NCBI RefSeq assembly: GCF_023544445.1
Contig: NZ_JALPVJ010000010.1
Span: 310,001-374,000 of the forward strand
Direction of reading: 5' to 3'
Origin: Actinoplanes sp. M2I2
GTDB lineage: Bacteria > Actinomycetota > Actinomycetes > Mycobacteriales > Micromonosporaceae
Length of the DNA: 64,000 bases
A program made the position numbers and the translations under genes. How positions within the stretch are numbered: the first letter of the stretch is position 1; each line of letters starts with the position of its first letter. The notes under the pieces are model-generated. The model saw nothing but the letters and a program-made list of their open reading frames with translations, ran no database searches and was not told the DNA's origin. Of the stretch, positions 55,476-63,839 are shown piece after piece.

Positions 55476-57344
55476 ATGAAGATGCCGAATTCCGTCAGCG
55501 GCGCCGATCGGGCGTCGGTGGGCGACATCGGCCGTCGCCCCGGCAGCAAGAAGGGCGAGGGCGCGGAGGAGTTCGGTTCCGCGCTGTCGGCCGAGCTCGA
55601 CCGGGACGGCCGGGCCCGGACCGACGACCGCCGTACGGCCGACCGCGCCGCCGATCAGCGCGCCACCGACCGGGTCACGGACCGGGCCGCCGATCAGCGT
55701 ACGGCCGAACGGGCCGCCGATCGCCGGGCCGAAGCCGAGCGGGCCGCGGCCGGGCGCAGCGCCCTGCAACGGGAGGCGGCCGACCGGGCCGCCGGCGCGG
55801 CGAGGGCCGGGCAGCGCCGCGCGGACGCCGACGACCGCCGGCCCGGCACCGACCGGCCGCGCACCGACCGTCCCGAGGACCGAAGCGCCACCCGTCCCGA
55901 GGACCGCGGCGCCGCCCGTCCCGAGGACCGAAGCGCCACCCGTCCCGAGGACCGAAGCGCCACCCGTCCCGAGGACCGCGGCGCCACCCGTCCCGAGGAC
56001 CGCGGCGCCGCCCGAGCCGAGGACCGGGCCGCCACGGAACGCGCCGGAGGCGAGGGCGAGACCCGGCCCACCGAGGCACGGGCCGGCGATCGTACGGCCG
56101 ACGGGTCGACGGAAGCCACCGAGACCGAGCCGGCCACCGGCGAGGCCGCCACCACCCCGGCGGCCCCGGCGCTCGTGACCGCGGCGGTCCAGCCGGTCAT
56201 CCCGCAACCGGCTCCGGCCGACGCCCCGGCAGCCTCCTCGGCCGAGCCGGCCGCCCCGGCAGCCCCGGCCGCCCCGGCCGCCGGGGGCATCACGCCGGCC
56301 GGCGGGCCCCTCACACCGGGCGCTCCTCCGACCGCGTCTGAAGTCCCGGCCTCCGGCGCACCGACCACCTCGGGCCCGCAGACCGCCGCGGGTGCGACGC
56401 CGCCGCAGGGCACCGGCACGCCCCTCCCACCGGCGCTCGTCGCCCAGAGCGCCGCGGGCGCCACCGCCGCCGGCGGCCCGGCTGCCGGCACCGGCCCGAC
56501 CGGCACGGCGACTCCCGCAGGACCGGCGGCACCCGCCGACGCGGCCGCCGCGGTCACCTCGCCGCCCACCATCGGCGGCCCGGCGGTGGCCGGTCCCCGC
56601 CCGGCAGGCCTCACTCTCACTCCCCCGGCCGACGCTCCGGCGCCTACCGGCCCCGCGCCGGTTCCCGCCGACGGCGCTTCCGCCGACCCGGGCGCCGCGC
56701 CCGCGCCGGCTCCGACCGGGCTCCCGGACCAGGCCGCACCCGACGCCACCACCGGAACGGTCACCGCGAACCCGGTCAACCCGGCCGCCGCTCCGGGCGT
56801 GGCCCCCGACGGCGCCGCGACCTCGGCGCTGGGCCAGGCCGGCCTGGCCGGGGTGACCGGGCCCCAGGCAGCCGCACCGGCCGCACCGGCCGCGGGCGCT
56901 CCGGCTCCGGCCGCGCCGGCTCAGCCGTTCGCGCCACCGGCCGCCCAGCTGGCCACGCGCATCGTGCCGCTCAAGCTGGACGCCGACGGCGTGCACCGGC
57001 TGACCGTGCACCTGCACCCGGTCGACCTCGGCCCCGTGCAGGTGGTGGCCGAGATCCGCAACGGCGACATCAACGTCCAGCTGACCGGCAGCACGGACGC
57101 CGGCCACGACGCGCTGCGCAACGCGCTCGACGACCTGCGGCGCCAGCTCGACGAGGCCGGCTTCGGCAACACGTCGCTGGACCTGCGCCAGGGCAACGCC
57201 CAACAGGATCAGGCACGCCAGCAGTTCGCCGCGCCGGGCCGGGGCGGCGGGCGCGACAACACGGGAGTCACGCCGGCCGAGACCACTGCGCCGACGATCC
57301 GCCCGGCCGCGCCGGGTTCCAGCCGTCTCGACATCCACGCCTGA
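55476..57344 (+). CDS. fliK: Flagellar hook-length control protein FliK
   Basis: The 622-residue molecular ruler has a conserved C-terminal domain, VPLKLDADGVHRLTVHLHPVDLGPVQVVAEIRNGDINVQLTGSTDAGHDALRNALDDLRRQLDEAGFGNTSLDL (about 492-570), of the FliK/Flg_hook type. The first 490 residues are disordered: an Arg/Asp-rich part with seven 8-residue repeats (RPEDRSAT and variants), then a Pro/Ala/Thr tract. The ruler part sets hook length, and its repetitive make-up means that its length may differ between strains. ATG at 55476 has AGGAG upstream. flgD and flgE, which often follow, are not here. Confidence 0.9.
   Translation: MKMPNSVSGADRASVGDIGRRPGSKKGEGAEEFGSALSAELDRDGRARTDDRRTADRAADQRATDRVTDRAADQRTAERAADRRAEAERAAAGRSALQREAADRAAGAARAGQRRADADDRRPGTDRPRTDRPEDRSATRPEDRGAARPEDRSATRPEDRSATRPEDRGATRPEDRGAARAEDRAATERAGGEGETRPTEARAGDRTADGSTEATETEPATGEAATTPAAPALVTAAVQPVIPQPAPADAPAASSAEPAAPAAPAAPAAGGITPAGGPLTPGAPPTASEVPASGAPTTSGPQTAAGATPPQGTGTPLPPALVAQSAAGATAAGGPAAGTGPTGTATPAGPAAPADAAAAVTSPPTIGGPAVAGPRPAGLTLTPPADAPAPTGPAPVPADGASADPGAAPAPAPTGLPDQAAPDATTGTVTANPVNPAAAPGVAPDGAATSALGQAGLAGVTGPQAAAPAAPAAGAPAPAAPAQPFAPPAAQLATRIVPLKLDADGVHRLTVHLHPVDLGPVQVVAEIRNGDINVQLTGSTDAGHDALRNALDDLRRQLDEAGFGNTSLDLRQGNAQQDQARQQFAAPGRGGGRDNTGVTPAETTAPTIRPAAPGSSRLDIHA
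55869..56036. repeat. 24-bp tandem repeats in fliK
   Basis: Seven 24-base units starting with CGTCCCGAGGACCG at 55869, 55893, 55917, 55941, 55965, 55989 and a diverged one at 56013 encode the octapeptide RPEDRSAT or RPEDRGAA. All are in frame. Confidence 0.9.
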
Positions 57345-57350
57345 GGCCGC

Positions 57351-57786
57351 CGGGAGAGCAACGGCGTCACCCGGACCGAGCCGTACGACGCCCTGGTGAT
57401 CGCGACCGGGGTCACCAACGGCTTCTGGCGTCAGCTCGGTCATCGTGGTCGGCGGCGGTCCCTCGGCGGTGCCGGCCGGTTTCACGGGCGACCGGATCGC
57501 CACGGCCCGGTGCGCTGGAGCACCGGTCAGCCGGCCGCCGAGGCGGACGCGGTGCTGTGGGCGATCGGGCTGGGCCGGCCTCACCGGCCGGAGAACGCGT
57601 GCCTTCCAAGATCTGGCCCGGCGGTGGGGTTCCGTCCTCGGGGGCACAACCGGACGGGGACGAGCTCTTCCTGTCCAACGGCCGGGCCGTCCGGCTGCCG
57701 CCCTGGGCGATCGACCGGGTCGTGCGACCCCTGGTCGTTCGGCGGGGCCTCTACCGCGGGGTACGGGACGGGAACCGCCACCCCTG
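57351..57786 (+). pseudogene. Remains of an FAD-dependent NAD(P)H oxidoreductase
   Basis: Four fragments in order match the FAD/NAD oxidoreductase fold in different frames: RTEPYDALVIATGVTNGFWR (about 57370-57430), SSVIVVGGGPSAVPAGF (about 57433-57482, the second dinucleotide-binding loop), VRWSTGQPAAEADAVLWAIGLGRP (about 57509-57582, with the ATG-like motif) and SNGRAVRLPPWAIDRVVRPLVVRRGLYRGVRD (about 57674-57772, the C-terminus). Large parts between them are missing, so the gene is dead. It fills the space between fliK and the convergent flhA unit. Confidence 0.7.
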
Positions 57787-57810
57787 ACGCCGGCGGACGA
57801 CCGGGATGCC

Positions 57811-57846
57811 AAGAGGGGTGACCGCGCGAACGCGATCACCCCTCTT
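57811..57846. terminator. Bidirectional terminator at the convergence of the two flagellar arms
   Basis: AAGAGGGGTGA (57811-57821) and TCACCCCTCTT (57836-57846) pair over 11 bases, with CGCG/CGCG inside. It ends the minus-strand flh unit and possible plus-strand read-through from fliK. Confidence 0.85.
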
Positions 57847-57858
57847 CGACTGTGCCCG

Positions 57859-58107
57859 TCAGACCGGCTTCTCCGCGTCTCGCACGTCCACGGGAGTCGG
57901 TGTCACCGGGGTGCCTGCCGGCTTCCCCTCCGGCCGGCCGTAACCCGCGGTGACGAAGCGCAACCCTGCGAGCAGCAGGGCCGCGATCGGCACGGCGATC
58001 ACGAACCGGATCAGTACCTCGGTGAGATCGACCTCGTCGAGAACGTAGCGGTACAGCGCCGGCGCGCTCATCAGGAGCGCGAACAGCAGGACCGACGGAC
58101 GAATCAC
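57859..58107 (-). CDS. Small membrane protein of unknown function
   Basis: The 82-residue protein has two hydrophobic segments, SVLLFALLMSAPALYRYVL (about 5-23) and VLIRFVIAVPIAALLLAGLRFV (about 31-52), and a Pro/Thr-rich tail. I do not recognise a family. Its GTG start overlaps the stop of the FlhF-like gene in GTGA, so it is the last gene of the flhA unit. A role in flagellar export or placement is possible only from position. Confidence 0.6.
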   Translation of the reverse strand: MIRPSVLLFALLMSAPALYRYVLDEVDLTEVLIRFVIAVPIAALLLAGLRFVTAGYGRPEGKPAGTPVTPTPVDVRDAEKPV

Positions 58108-59777
58108 TGCCGTGCCGAGCGGGTGACCCGCCGCGGGATCGCGGCGACCGGCATGACGTCGGAGGCGATCCGCGCGCAGAGCATGGCGGCCCAGGCGTGC
58201 GGGGTGGCCGGCTTGCCGTCCAGCGAATAGATCGGCAGCTCGAGGCCGAGCACCGAGCCCGGGTCGGCGGTGAGCTCGACGCCGTGCACCACCAGCGACT
58301 CGACCTCACCGAGGGACCGCAGGTGGCGGGCCGTGTCGGCGGTCTTGCGGGTGGCGTCGACGACGGCCCACACCGCGGTGGCCCCGATCGCGTCGCACAT
58401 CTCGTTGATCCAGATCGGATCGGTGCCGCCCACCGGGGCTTCCAGCACCACGACCCACGGCTCCTCGGCGCTGTGCAGCTTCTCGGCCCGCTGCTCGGCC
58501 GCCTCGGGCGTCGAGATCAGGCGGGACGAGTGCAGCCCGGTGCCGGCCGTCGACTGGGCCGCGAGCAGCAGGTGGTTCTCGGGGACGCCGATCTCCTCGA
58601 GCAGCTGCCGGCCGATCGACACCCCGAGGTTGAGGTCGCCCGCGAGCACCAGGATCTCGCCCGGGCCGTCCGGGATTCCCGCCGCGGCGGGACGGGCGGC
58701 CAGCACGCTCAGCACCCCGGCGTAGGTGTCGCTGCCGGTGATCTGGCGGGCCATCGACTCGGGCATGCCCACCGACATCAGGTTGCGGACGACGGGCTCG
58801 TTGTCGGCCTCGGCCGGTTCCGGCCGGGTGGCCGGGGCCGGGGCCGGGATCGCCGAGACCGGCGCGGCCTGCCGGAACCCGTACGTCTCGGCGGCCGGCT
58901 GGGCCGGCTCGGGCACCGCGGGCAGCGGGTCCACCTCGACCGTGCTGGCCGCCAGACCACCGATCCGCTCGGCCAGGCTGGGCGCCGGCGAGATCTGGGC
59001 CGCCATCGGCGCCTGCGGGGCCATCGGCGCGGGCGGAGCGACCGGCGGCGTCATGATCGGCGCGACCGGCGGCGGCGTCATCACCGGCGGGGCCGGTGGC
59101 GGCGTCATGACCGGCGCGGCCGCGACGGCAGGTGGCGGGGCAGGCGACTGCGGCGCCACCGACGGCGGCGCGGCCGGCGTCCGTGGCGCGGCGTTGATCG
59201 CCGCCTCGCCGGCCGCGGCCGGGCGGAACGGCCGTACCGTCGGGGTGTCCTCCCGCGGCGTGGGCTTGGGCCGCGTCGCGAACCGATCGCCCGTCCCGCC
59301 GTCCAGTCCGGCCATCAGCTCGGCGAAGGCGGCCCCGGTGTCGCCGAGCGCCGCGCTGCGGCCCTCGTCGGCGCCGAAGTTGTTGCCGGGCGCCGGCTGC
59401 GACGGGGTCTCGGCCGGCCGGGAGATCCCGAACGACGCCGGCGTCACCGACCGGGGCGAGGACGTGCCGAAGGGCCGTCCGGCGCCCCGGGCCGGGTCGT
59501 CGACCCGGTCCTGCGACTCCGCTCGTTCCAGGAGCCGTTCCAGGCTGTGCTGACCGCTGTCGGCCGTCTTCGTGCGTTGTGCCATGTCATTCCTGTCCTC
59601 GTTCGGGTCCGGCACTTCGACGGAAAGCTCGTAATGCTGTTTCGCGAAGAAGCCACCGACACCGCCACTGCGGACCTTGTCGGCAGAGATGATCCGGACA
59701 CGGGAGCCGTACTCATCGCGTACCTGAGCCAGCAGCGGCTCGATGGCAGGTCCCTCAAGCAGCACCCGCGTAGGCAC
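58104..59777 (-). CDS. Degenerate FlhF-like protein lacking the GTPase P-loop
   Basis: The 557-residue protein begins RVLLEGPAIEPLLAQVRDEYGSRVRIISADKVRSGGVGGFFAKQHYELSVEV, the FlhF N-terminal domain. A long Pro/Ala-rich linker (about 90-330) follows, with MTPPPAPP-type repeats. The C-terminal part runs parallel to the SRP-GTPase NG domain (helical N domain VVRNLMSVGMPESMARQI, then EILVLAGDLNLGVSIGRQLLEE, PWVVVLEAPVG and AVWAVVDATRKTADTARHL). The P-loop position reads GDLNLGVS, without the GK(S/T) needed for GTP. It overlaps flhA by 23 bases as flhF does in other bacteria. It may place flagella without GTP hydrolysis. Confidence 0.7.
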   Translation of the reverse strand: MPTRVLLEGPAIEPLLAQVRDEYGSRVRIISADKVRSGGVGGFFAKQHYELSVEVPDPNEDRNDMAQRTKTADSGQHSLERLLERAESQDRVDDPARGAGRPFGTSSPRSVTPASFGISRPAETPSQPAPGNNFGADEGRSAALGDTGAAFAELMAGLDGGTGDRFATRPKPTPREDTPTVRPFRPAAAGEAAINAAPRTPAAPPSVAPQSPAPPPAVAAAPVMTPPPAPPVMTPPPVAPIMTPPVAPPAPMAPQAPMAAQISPAPSLAERIGGLAASTVEVDPLPAVPEPAQPAAETYGFRQAAPVSAIPAPAPATRPEPAEADNEPVVRNLMSVGMPESMARQITGSDTYAGVLSVLAARPAAAGIPDGPGEILVLAGDLNLGVSIGRQLLEEIGVPENHLLLAAQSTAGTGLHSSRLISTPEAAEQRAEKLHSAEEPWVVVLEAPVGGTDPIWINEMCDAIGATAVWAVVDATRKTADTARHLRSLGEVESLVVHGVELTADPGSVLGLELPIYSLDGKPATPHAWAAMLCARIASDVMPVAAIPRRVTRSARQ

Positions 59778-61809
59778 CGTTCACCACCCCTATCGTCTCG
59801 ATCTGTGCTGTTGAACCAGAGATTTCGCCGTACGACAGCACCTGGACCCGGCGCGAACCGGCGCGCAGCAGCCGCATGAGGGGCAGTCGTAGTTGTGGCG
59901 AGCAGGCCAGCACCGGGGCCAGGCCCTGCTGTTCCGCGGTCTCGGTGAGCCGGGCCGCCTCACTCACGATCGACTCGGCACGCATGCCGTCGATCGCCAT
60001 GAAGGCACCCGTCTCACTGGGCCGCAGAGATTCGAGCAGTTGCTGCTCGAGCATGGGGTCGAGCGTGATCACCGTGAGCCGGCCGGCGGTCGTGTACTGG
60101 GCCGCGATGGCGGGACCCAGCGCCGCACGGGCCGACTCGACCAGGCTGTCCTGGTCGACGGAGACCTTCGCTCGCAGGGAGAGCGCTTCGAAGATGCGCA
60201 CCAGGTCCCGGACCGGCACGCCCTCGTCGAGCAGCGCCTGCAGGACCTTCTGGATCTGGCCGAGGCTGAGCACCGCGGGGGTGAGCTCCTCGACGACCAC
60301 GGGGTGGGTCCGCTTGACCATCTCGGTCAGCGCCCGCACGTCCTCGCGGCCGAGCAGCCGGCTGGCGTTGGTGCGCACCACCTCGGCCAGGTGCGTGATG
60401 ATCACGCTGGCCCGGTCGACGACCGTCGCGCCGGAGAGTTCGGCCTGGTAGTGCAGTTCGGACGGCACCCACTTACCGGGGAGGCCGAAGACCGGCTCGA
60501 CCCCGGCCTTGCCGGGCAGTCCCTGCAGACCGTCGCCGATCGCCAGGACCGTGCCGGGCGGCGCCTCGCCGGTGCCGGCGTCGACCCCCGAGATGCGGAT
60601 CGCGTACGAGGACAGGGGCAGATCGAGGTCGTCCCGGGTGCGCACCGGCGGCATGATCACGCCGAGCTCCATGGCCATCTTGCGGCGCAGGGCGCGGACC
60701 CGGTCGAGCAGGTCACCGCTGCTGGCGTCGACCAGGTCGACCAGGTCGGGCGAGAGCGCCAGCTCGAGCGGGTCGACCCGCATCTCGCCGAGCAGCTGTT
60801 CGGGCGAGTCGGCCGGGGGCAGGTCGACCGTCTCGGCGGCGGCGGCCGCGGCGGCCAGCTCGTCCTCGGGCTCGGGCTCCTTGATCCGCTGGGCGGCCAC
60901 CAGGACCGCCACGCCGACGATCAGGAAGGGCACCTTGGGCAGGCCGGGGATGACGCAGAGGGCCAGCGCGGCCGCGCCGCCGATGCGCAGCGCCAGCTTG
61001 TTCTGGCTGAGCTGGGCGGTGACTGTCGTGCCCATGTCGCCCGAGGTCGCCGAGCGGGTCACGATCAGACCGGTGGCGACCGAGAGGAGCAGCGCGGGGA
61101 TCTGCGAGACCAGACCGTCGCCGATGCTCAGCAGGCTGTAGTGGTTCATCGCGTCGCCCGCGGCCATGCCCTGCTGGGCCACGCCGATCGCGAAACCGCC
61201 GACCAGGTTGATCAGCGTGATGATGATGGCCGCGATGGCGTCGCCCTTGACGAACTTGGAGCCACCGTCCATCGCGCCGTAGAACTCGGCCTCGGCGGCC
61301 ACCTCGGCCCGGCGGGCCTTGGCCTGGTCCTCGTCGATCAGGCCGGCGTTCAGGTCGGCGTCGATGGCCATCTGCTTGCCGGGCATCGCGTCGAGGGTGA
61401 AGCGGGCGCCCACCTCGGCCACCCGCTCGGCGCCCTTGGTGACCACGACCATCTGGACGATGACCAGGATCAGGAAGATCACCAGCCCGATGACGAGGTT
61501 GCCACCGACGACGAAGCTGCCGAACGCGTGGATCACCTTGCCGGCGTCGCCGTCGCGCAGCACCAGCCGGGTCGCGCTGATGTTGAGCGCCAGCCGGAAC
61601 AGGGTGGCGACCAGCAGCAGCGCCGGGAACACCGAGAAGTCCAGCGGTTTCTGGACGAACATGCTGGTCAGCAGAATGAGAAGGGCGGCGGTGATGTTGA
61701 GCGCGATCAGCAAGTCCAGCAGGAAGGTCGGCATGGGCACGACCATCATGAGGATGATGCCGATGACCCCGACGGGTACGGCAAGCCGGCTGATGTTGCG
61801 TTTCTTCAC
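59755..61809 (-). CDS. flhA: Flagellar biosynthesis protein FlhA
   Basis: The 684-residue export-gate protein has eight membrane helices in the first half, the conserved loop KPLDFSVFPALLLVATLFRLALNISATRLVL and AVGARFTLDAMPGKQMAIDADLNAGLIDEDQAKARRAEVAAEAEFYGAMDGGSKFVKGDA, and a large cytoplasmic C-terminal domain that docks chaperones (from about 330). The GTG at 61809 has GGAAGG upstream. It forms a nonamer ring below FlhB and FliPQR. Its own FliA-type promoter lies 70 bases upstream. Confidence 0.97.
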   Translation of the reverse strand: MKKRNISRLAVPVGVIGIILMMVVPMPTFLLDLLIALNITAALLILLTSMFVQKPLDFSVFPALLLVATLFRLALNISATRLVLRDGDAGKVIHAFGSFVVGGNLVIGLVIFLILVIVQMVVVTKGAERVAEVGARFTLDAMPGKQMAIDADLNAGLIDEDQAKARRAEVAAEAEFYGAMDGGSKFVKGDAIAAIIITLINLVGGFAIGVAQQGMAAGDAMNHYSLLSIGDGLVSQIPALLLSVATGLIVTRSATSGDMGTTVTAQLSQNKLALRIGGAAALALCVIPGLPKVPFLIVGVAVLVAAQRIKEPEPEDELAAAAAAAETVDLPPADSPEQLLGEMRVDPLELALSPDLVDLVDASSGDLLDRVRALRRKMAMELGVIMPPVRTRDDLDLPLSSYAIRISGVDAGTGEAPPGTVLAIGDGLQGLPGKAGVEPVFGLPGKWVPSELHYQAELSGATVVDRASVIITHLAEVVRTNASRLLGREDVRALTEMVKRTHPVVVEELTPAVLSLGQIQKVLQALLDEGVPVRDLVRIFEALSLRAKVSVDQDSLVESARAALGPAIAAQYTTAGRLTVITLDPMLEQQLLESLRPSETGAFMAIDGMRAESIVSEAARLTETAEQQGLAPVLACSPQLRLPLMRLLRAGSRRVQVLSYGEISGSTAQIETIGVVNGAYAGAA

Positions 61810-61875
61810 GGCACCTTCCAGGAGTGGATGTTGGAGCCATCCCTGCGCGGTCGTCGCCGTCCTGGCGTTTCTCTG

Positions 61876-61901
61876 TTCGGCGATCCGTCGCCTTCACTGA
61901 G
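61876..61901 (-). promoter_or_regulatory. FliA-type promoter of flhA
   Basis: On the minus strand CTCA (61898-61901) and GCCGAA (61876-61881) are exactly 16 bases apart, a perfect match to the pattern in front of flgB. The start of transcription would lie about 60 bases before flhA. Confidence 0.75.
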
Positions 61902-61930
61902 CGGGGGCGCGCTGACCCACAAGGGGATCT

Positions 61931-61946
61931 TCCCTCGTACGAGGGA
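61931..61946. promoter_or_regulatory. 16-base perfect palindrome upstream of the flhA promoter
   Basis: TCCCTCGTACGAGGGA is a perfect palindrome that begins 30 bases upstream of the CTCA element and just after the flhB stop. It could be the operator of a dimeric activator or repressor, or a short hairpin that ends flhB transcripts. I know no regulator with this site. Confidence 0.5.
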
Positions 61947-61976
61947 CCTATGTGAGGAAATCTCCCAAGTTTTCAG

Positions 61977-63068
61977 TTATGCGGCTTCTGAGGCGGAGTT
62001 GGGGTTGCGGTGCAGGCCTGCCGCCGATCCACGTGCCTTCAGGCTCATCACGAACGCCAGCACCTTGGCCACCGCGCCGAAGAACTCGGCGGGGATCTCG
62101 TGGCCCACCTCGACACCGCCGTACAACGCCCGGGCCAGCGGCTTGTCCTCGACCATGGGGACCCGGTGCTCGGCCGCGAGCTCGCGGATCTTGGTGGCCA
62201 GCGGACCCTGCCCCTTGGCCACCACGCGGGGTGCGCCCTTCTGCGGCTCGTACCGCAGGGCCACCGCCACATGGGTCGGGTTGACCATCACCACGTCCGC
62301 GGTCGGCACGTCGGCCATCTGCCGGTTGCGCGACATGGCCATCTGCCGGGCCCGGATCTGCGCCTTGATCAGCGGGTCGCCCTCGGTGTTCTTGTACTCC
62401 TGCTTGACCTCTTCCTTGGTCATCCGCAGCTGCTTGTTGGTCCGGCGGCGGACGACGAAGTAGTCGGCCGCGGCCATCGCGATGCCCGCCACCGAGGCGG
62501 CCCGGATGAGGTTGAGGCTCGCGTCCACGACCGTGCCGAGCAGCGCGGCCAGCGGGAGTTGACCGGCGCTCATCAGCGCCGGGAAGACGTTCTTGGTGGT
62601 GGTGTAGAGGACGCCCGCCAGCACACTGGTCTTGACCAGCGCCTTGGTGCCCTCCCAGAGGGCCTGCGGGCCGAGCATCCGCTTGAGGCCGGGCCACGGG
62701 TTGAGCCGGCTGAACTTCGGGATGAACAGCTTGGTGGCGACCCGGATGCCGCCCTGGGCCCCGGCCGACGCGATGCCGACGACCATCATGGTCAGAGCCA
62801 GCGGCAGCACGGCCCAGATCGTGCCCATCATGGCTTCCTTGAGCAGGGCCATCGCCGCGGCCGGCTGTGGGTCGGCGATGACGTCGGGCACCTGGGCGAC
62901 CAGCTTCTCGGCGTGCTCCAGCGCGGACTCCATGGTGCGCGGCAGCATCACGCTCGCGGCCAGCATGCCGAACCAGGCGCCGATGTCCTGGCTACGGCCG
63001 ATCTGCCCTTCCCGCTTGGCCTTCTTGAGTTTTTGGGGTGTCGGTTGTTCGGTCTTCTCGCCCGACAT
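61977..63068 (-). CDS. flhB: Flagellar biosynthesis protein FlhB
   Basis: The 363-residue export-gate protein begins MSGEKTEQPTPQKLKKAKREGQIGRSQDI, which is the FlhB signature. It has four membrane helices and a cytoplasmic domain that cleaves itself at NPTH (residues 263-266 in VMVNPTHVAVALRYEP). The cleavage switches export from hook to filament substrates together with FliK. The ATG at 63068 is six bases after the fliR stop. Confidence 0.97.
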   Translation of the reverse strand: MSGEKTEQPTPQKLKKAKREGQIGRSQDIGAWFGMLAASVMLPRTMESALEHAEKLVAQVPDVIADPQPAAAMALLKEAMMGTIWAVLPLALTMMVVGIASAGAQGGIRVATKLFIPKFSRLNPWPGLKRMLGPQALWEGTKALVKTSVLAGVLYTTTKNVFPALMSAGQLPLAALLGTVVDASLNLIRAASVAGIAMAAADYFVVRRRTNKQLRMTKEEVKQEYKNTEGDPLIKAQIRARQMAMSRNRQMADVPTADVVMVNPTHVAVALRYEPQKGAPRVVAKGQGPLATKIRELAAEHRVPMVEDKPLARALYGGVEVGHEIPAEFFGAVAKVLAFVMSLKARGSAAGLHRNPNSASEAA

Positions 63069-63074
63069 CTCGGC

Positions 63075-63839
63075 TCACCCCCCGCTGAGCTGGAGCACCG
63101 CGCTGACGGCGCGCTCCACGAGCGAGTCGAGCACTCCGGGAAGGGCCGTGATCGCGATGCCGGAGATGAGCAGGACCATGAAGATCTTGGCCGGGAAACC
63201 GAGCTGGAACGCGTTGAGCGCGGGCGCGACCCGGTTGAGCAGACCGAAGGCCACGTCGGTCAGGAACAGCACGGCGACCAGCGGCCCGGCGATCTGCAGG
63301 GCGGCCAGGAACATCTCGCCGATCCCCTTGAGCAGCAGCTCGCTGAACGCGTTGGGCGAGAAGGTCCAGTCCAGCGGCACGGTCTTGAACGACTGCAGGA
63401 AGCCGCGCAGCACCATCTGGTGACCGTCGGTGGCGAACAGCAGGGTGACCGCGACCAGGTTGTAGAAGCGGCCGAAGATCGAGCTCTGGTTCTGCGACAA
63501 CGGGTCGTACCCCATGGCCAGGGTGAAACCGCCGAACAGGTCGATGAGGTCGCCCGCCGCCTGCAGGGCGGCGAACAGCATGGCCGTCACGAAACCCAGG
63601 CCGGCGCCGACGAAGACCTGGAGCGCGACGCTGACGATGATGTCGGAGGTCTGCAGCGACGGCAGCGCGCCGCGCAGCTGCGGGAAGACCGGCAACGTCA
63701 GGCCGATCGACATCAGCGCCTTGACCGGGCCGGGGATCAGCCGCGAGTTGAACGGCGGGCAGATCATCATCCAGGCCCCGGTCCGGGCCGCGCCGAGCAG
63801 CAGCGCGAGCATCTCGGCGATCGGGACGTTCAGGTTCAT
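63075..63839 (-). CDS. fliR: Flagellar biosynthesis protein FliR
   Basis: The 254-residue membrane protein begins MNLNVPIAEMLALLLGAARTGAWMMICPPFNSRLIPGPVKALMSIGLTLPVFP and has LQAAGDLIDLFGGFTLAMGYDPLSQNQSSIFGRFYNLVAVTLLFATDGHQMVLRGFLQSF, both typical of FliR. It is part of the FliPQR export gate. The ATG overlaps the fliP stop in ATGA, which leaves no room for fliQ. Confidence 0.96.
   Translation of the reverse strand: MNLNVPIAEMLALLLGAARTGAWMMICPPFNSRLIPGPVKALMSIGLTLPVFPQLRGALPSLQTSDIIVSVALQVFVGAGLGFVTAMLFAALQAAGDLIDLFGGFTLAMGYDPLSQNQSSIFGRFYNLVAVTLLFATDGHQMVLRGFLQSFKTVPLDWTFSPNAFSELLLKGIGEMFLAALQIAGPLVAVLFLTDVAFGLLNRVAPALNAFQLGFPAKIFMVLLISGIAITALPGVLDSLVERAVSAVLQLSGG

Noticed and set aside
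59893..62463. 856-codon open frame on the plus strand opposite flhA and flhB
   Set aside because: Shadow of two well-supported flagellar genes; composition is His/Arg/Gly-rich and not protein-like.
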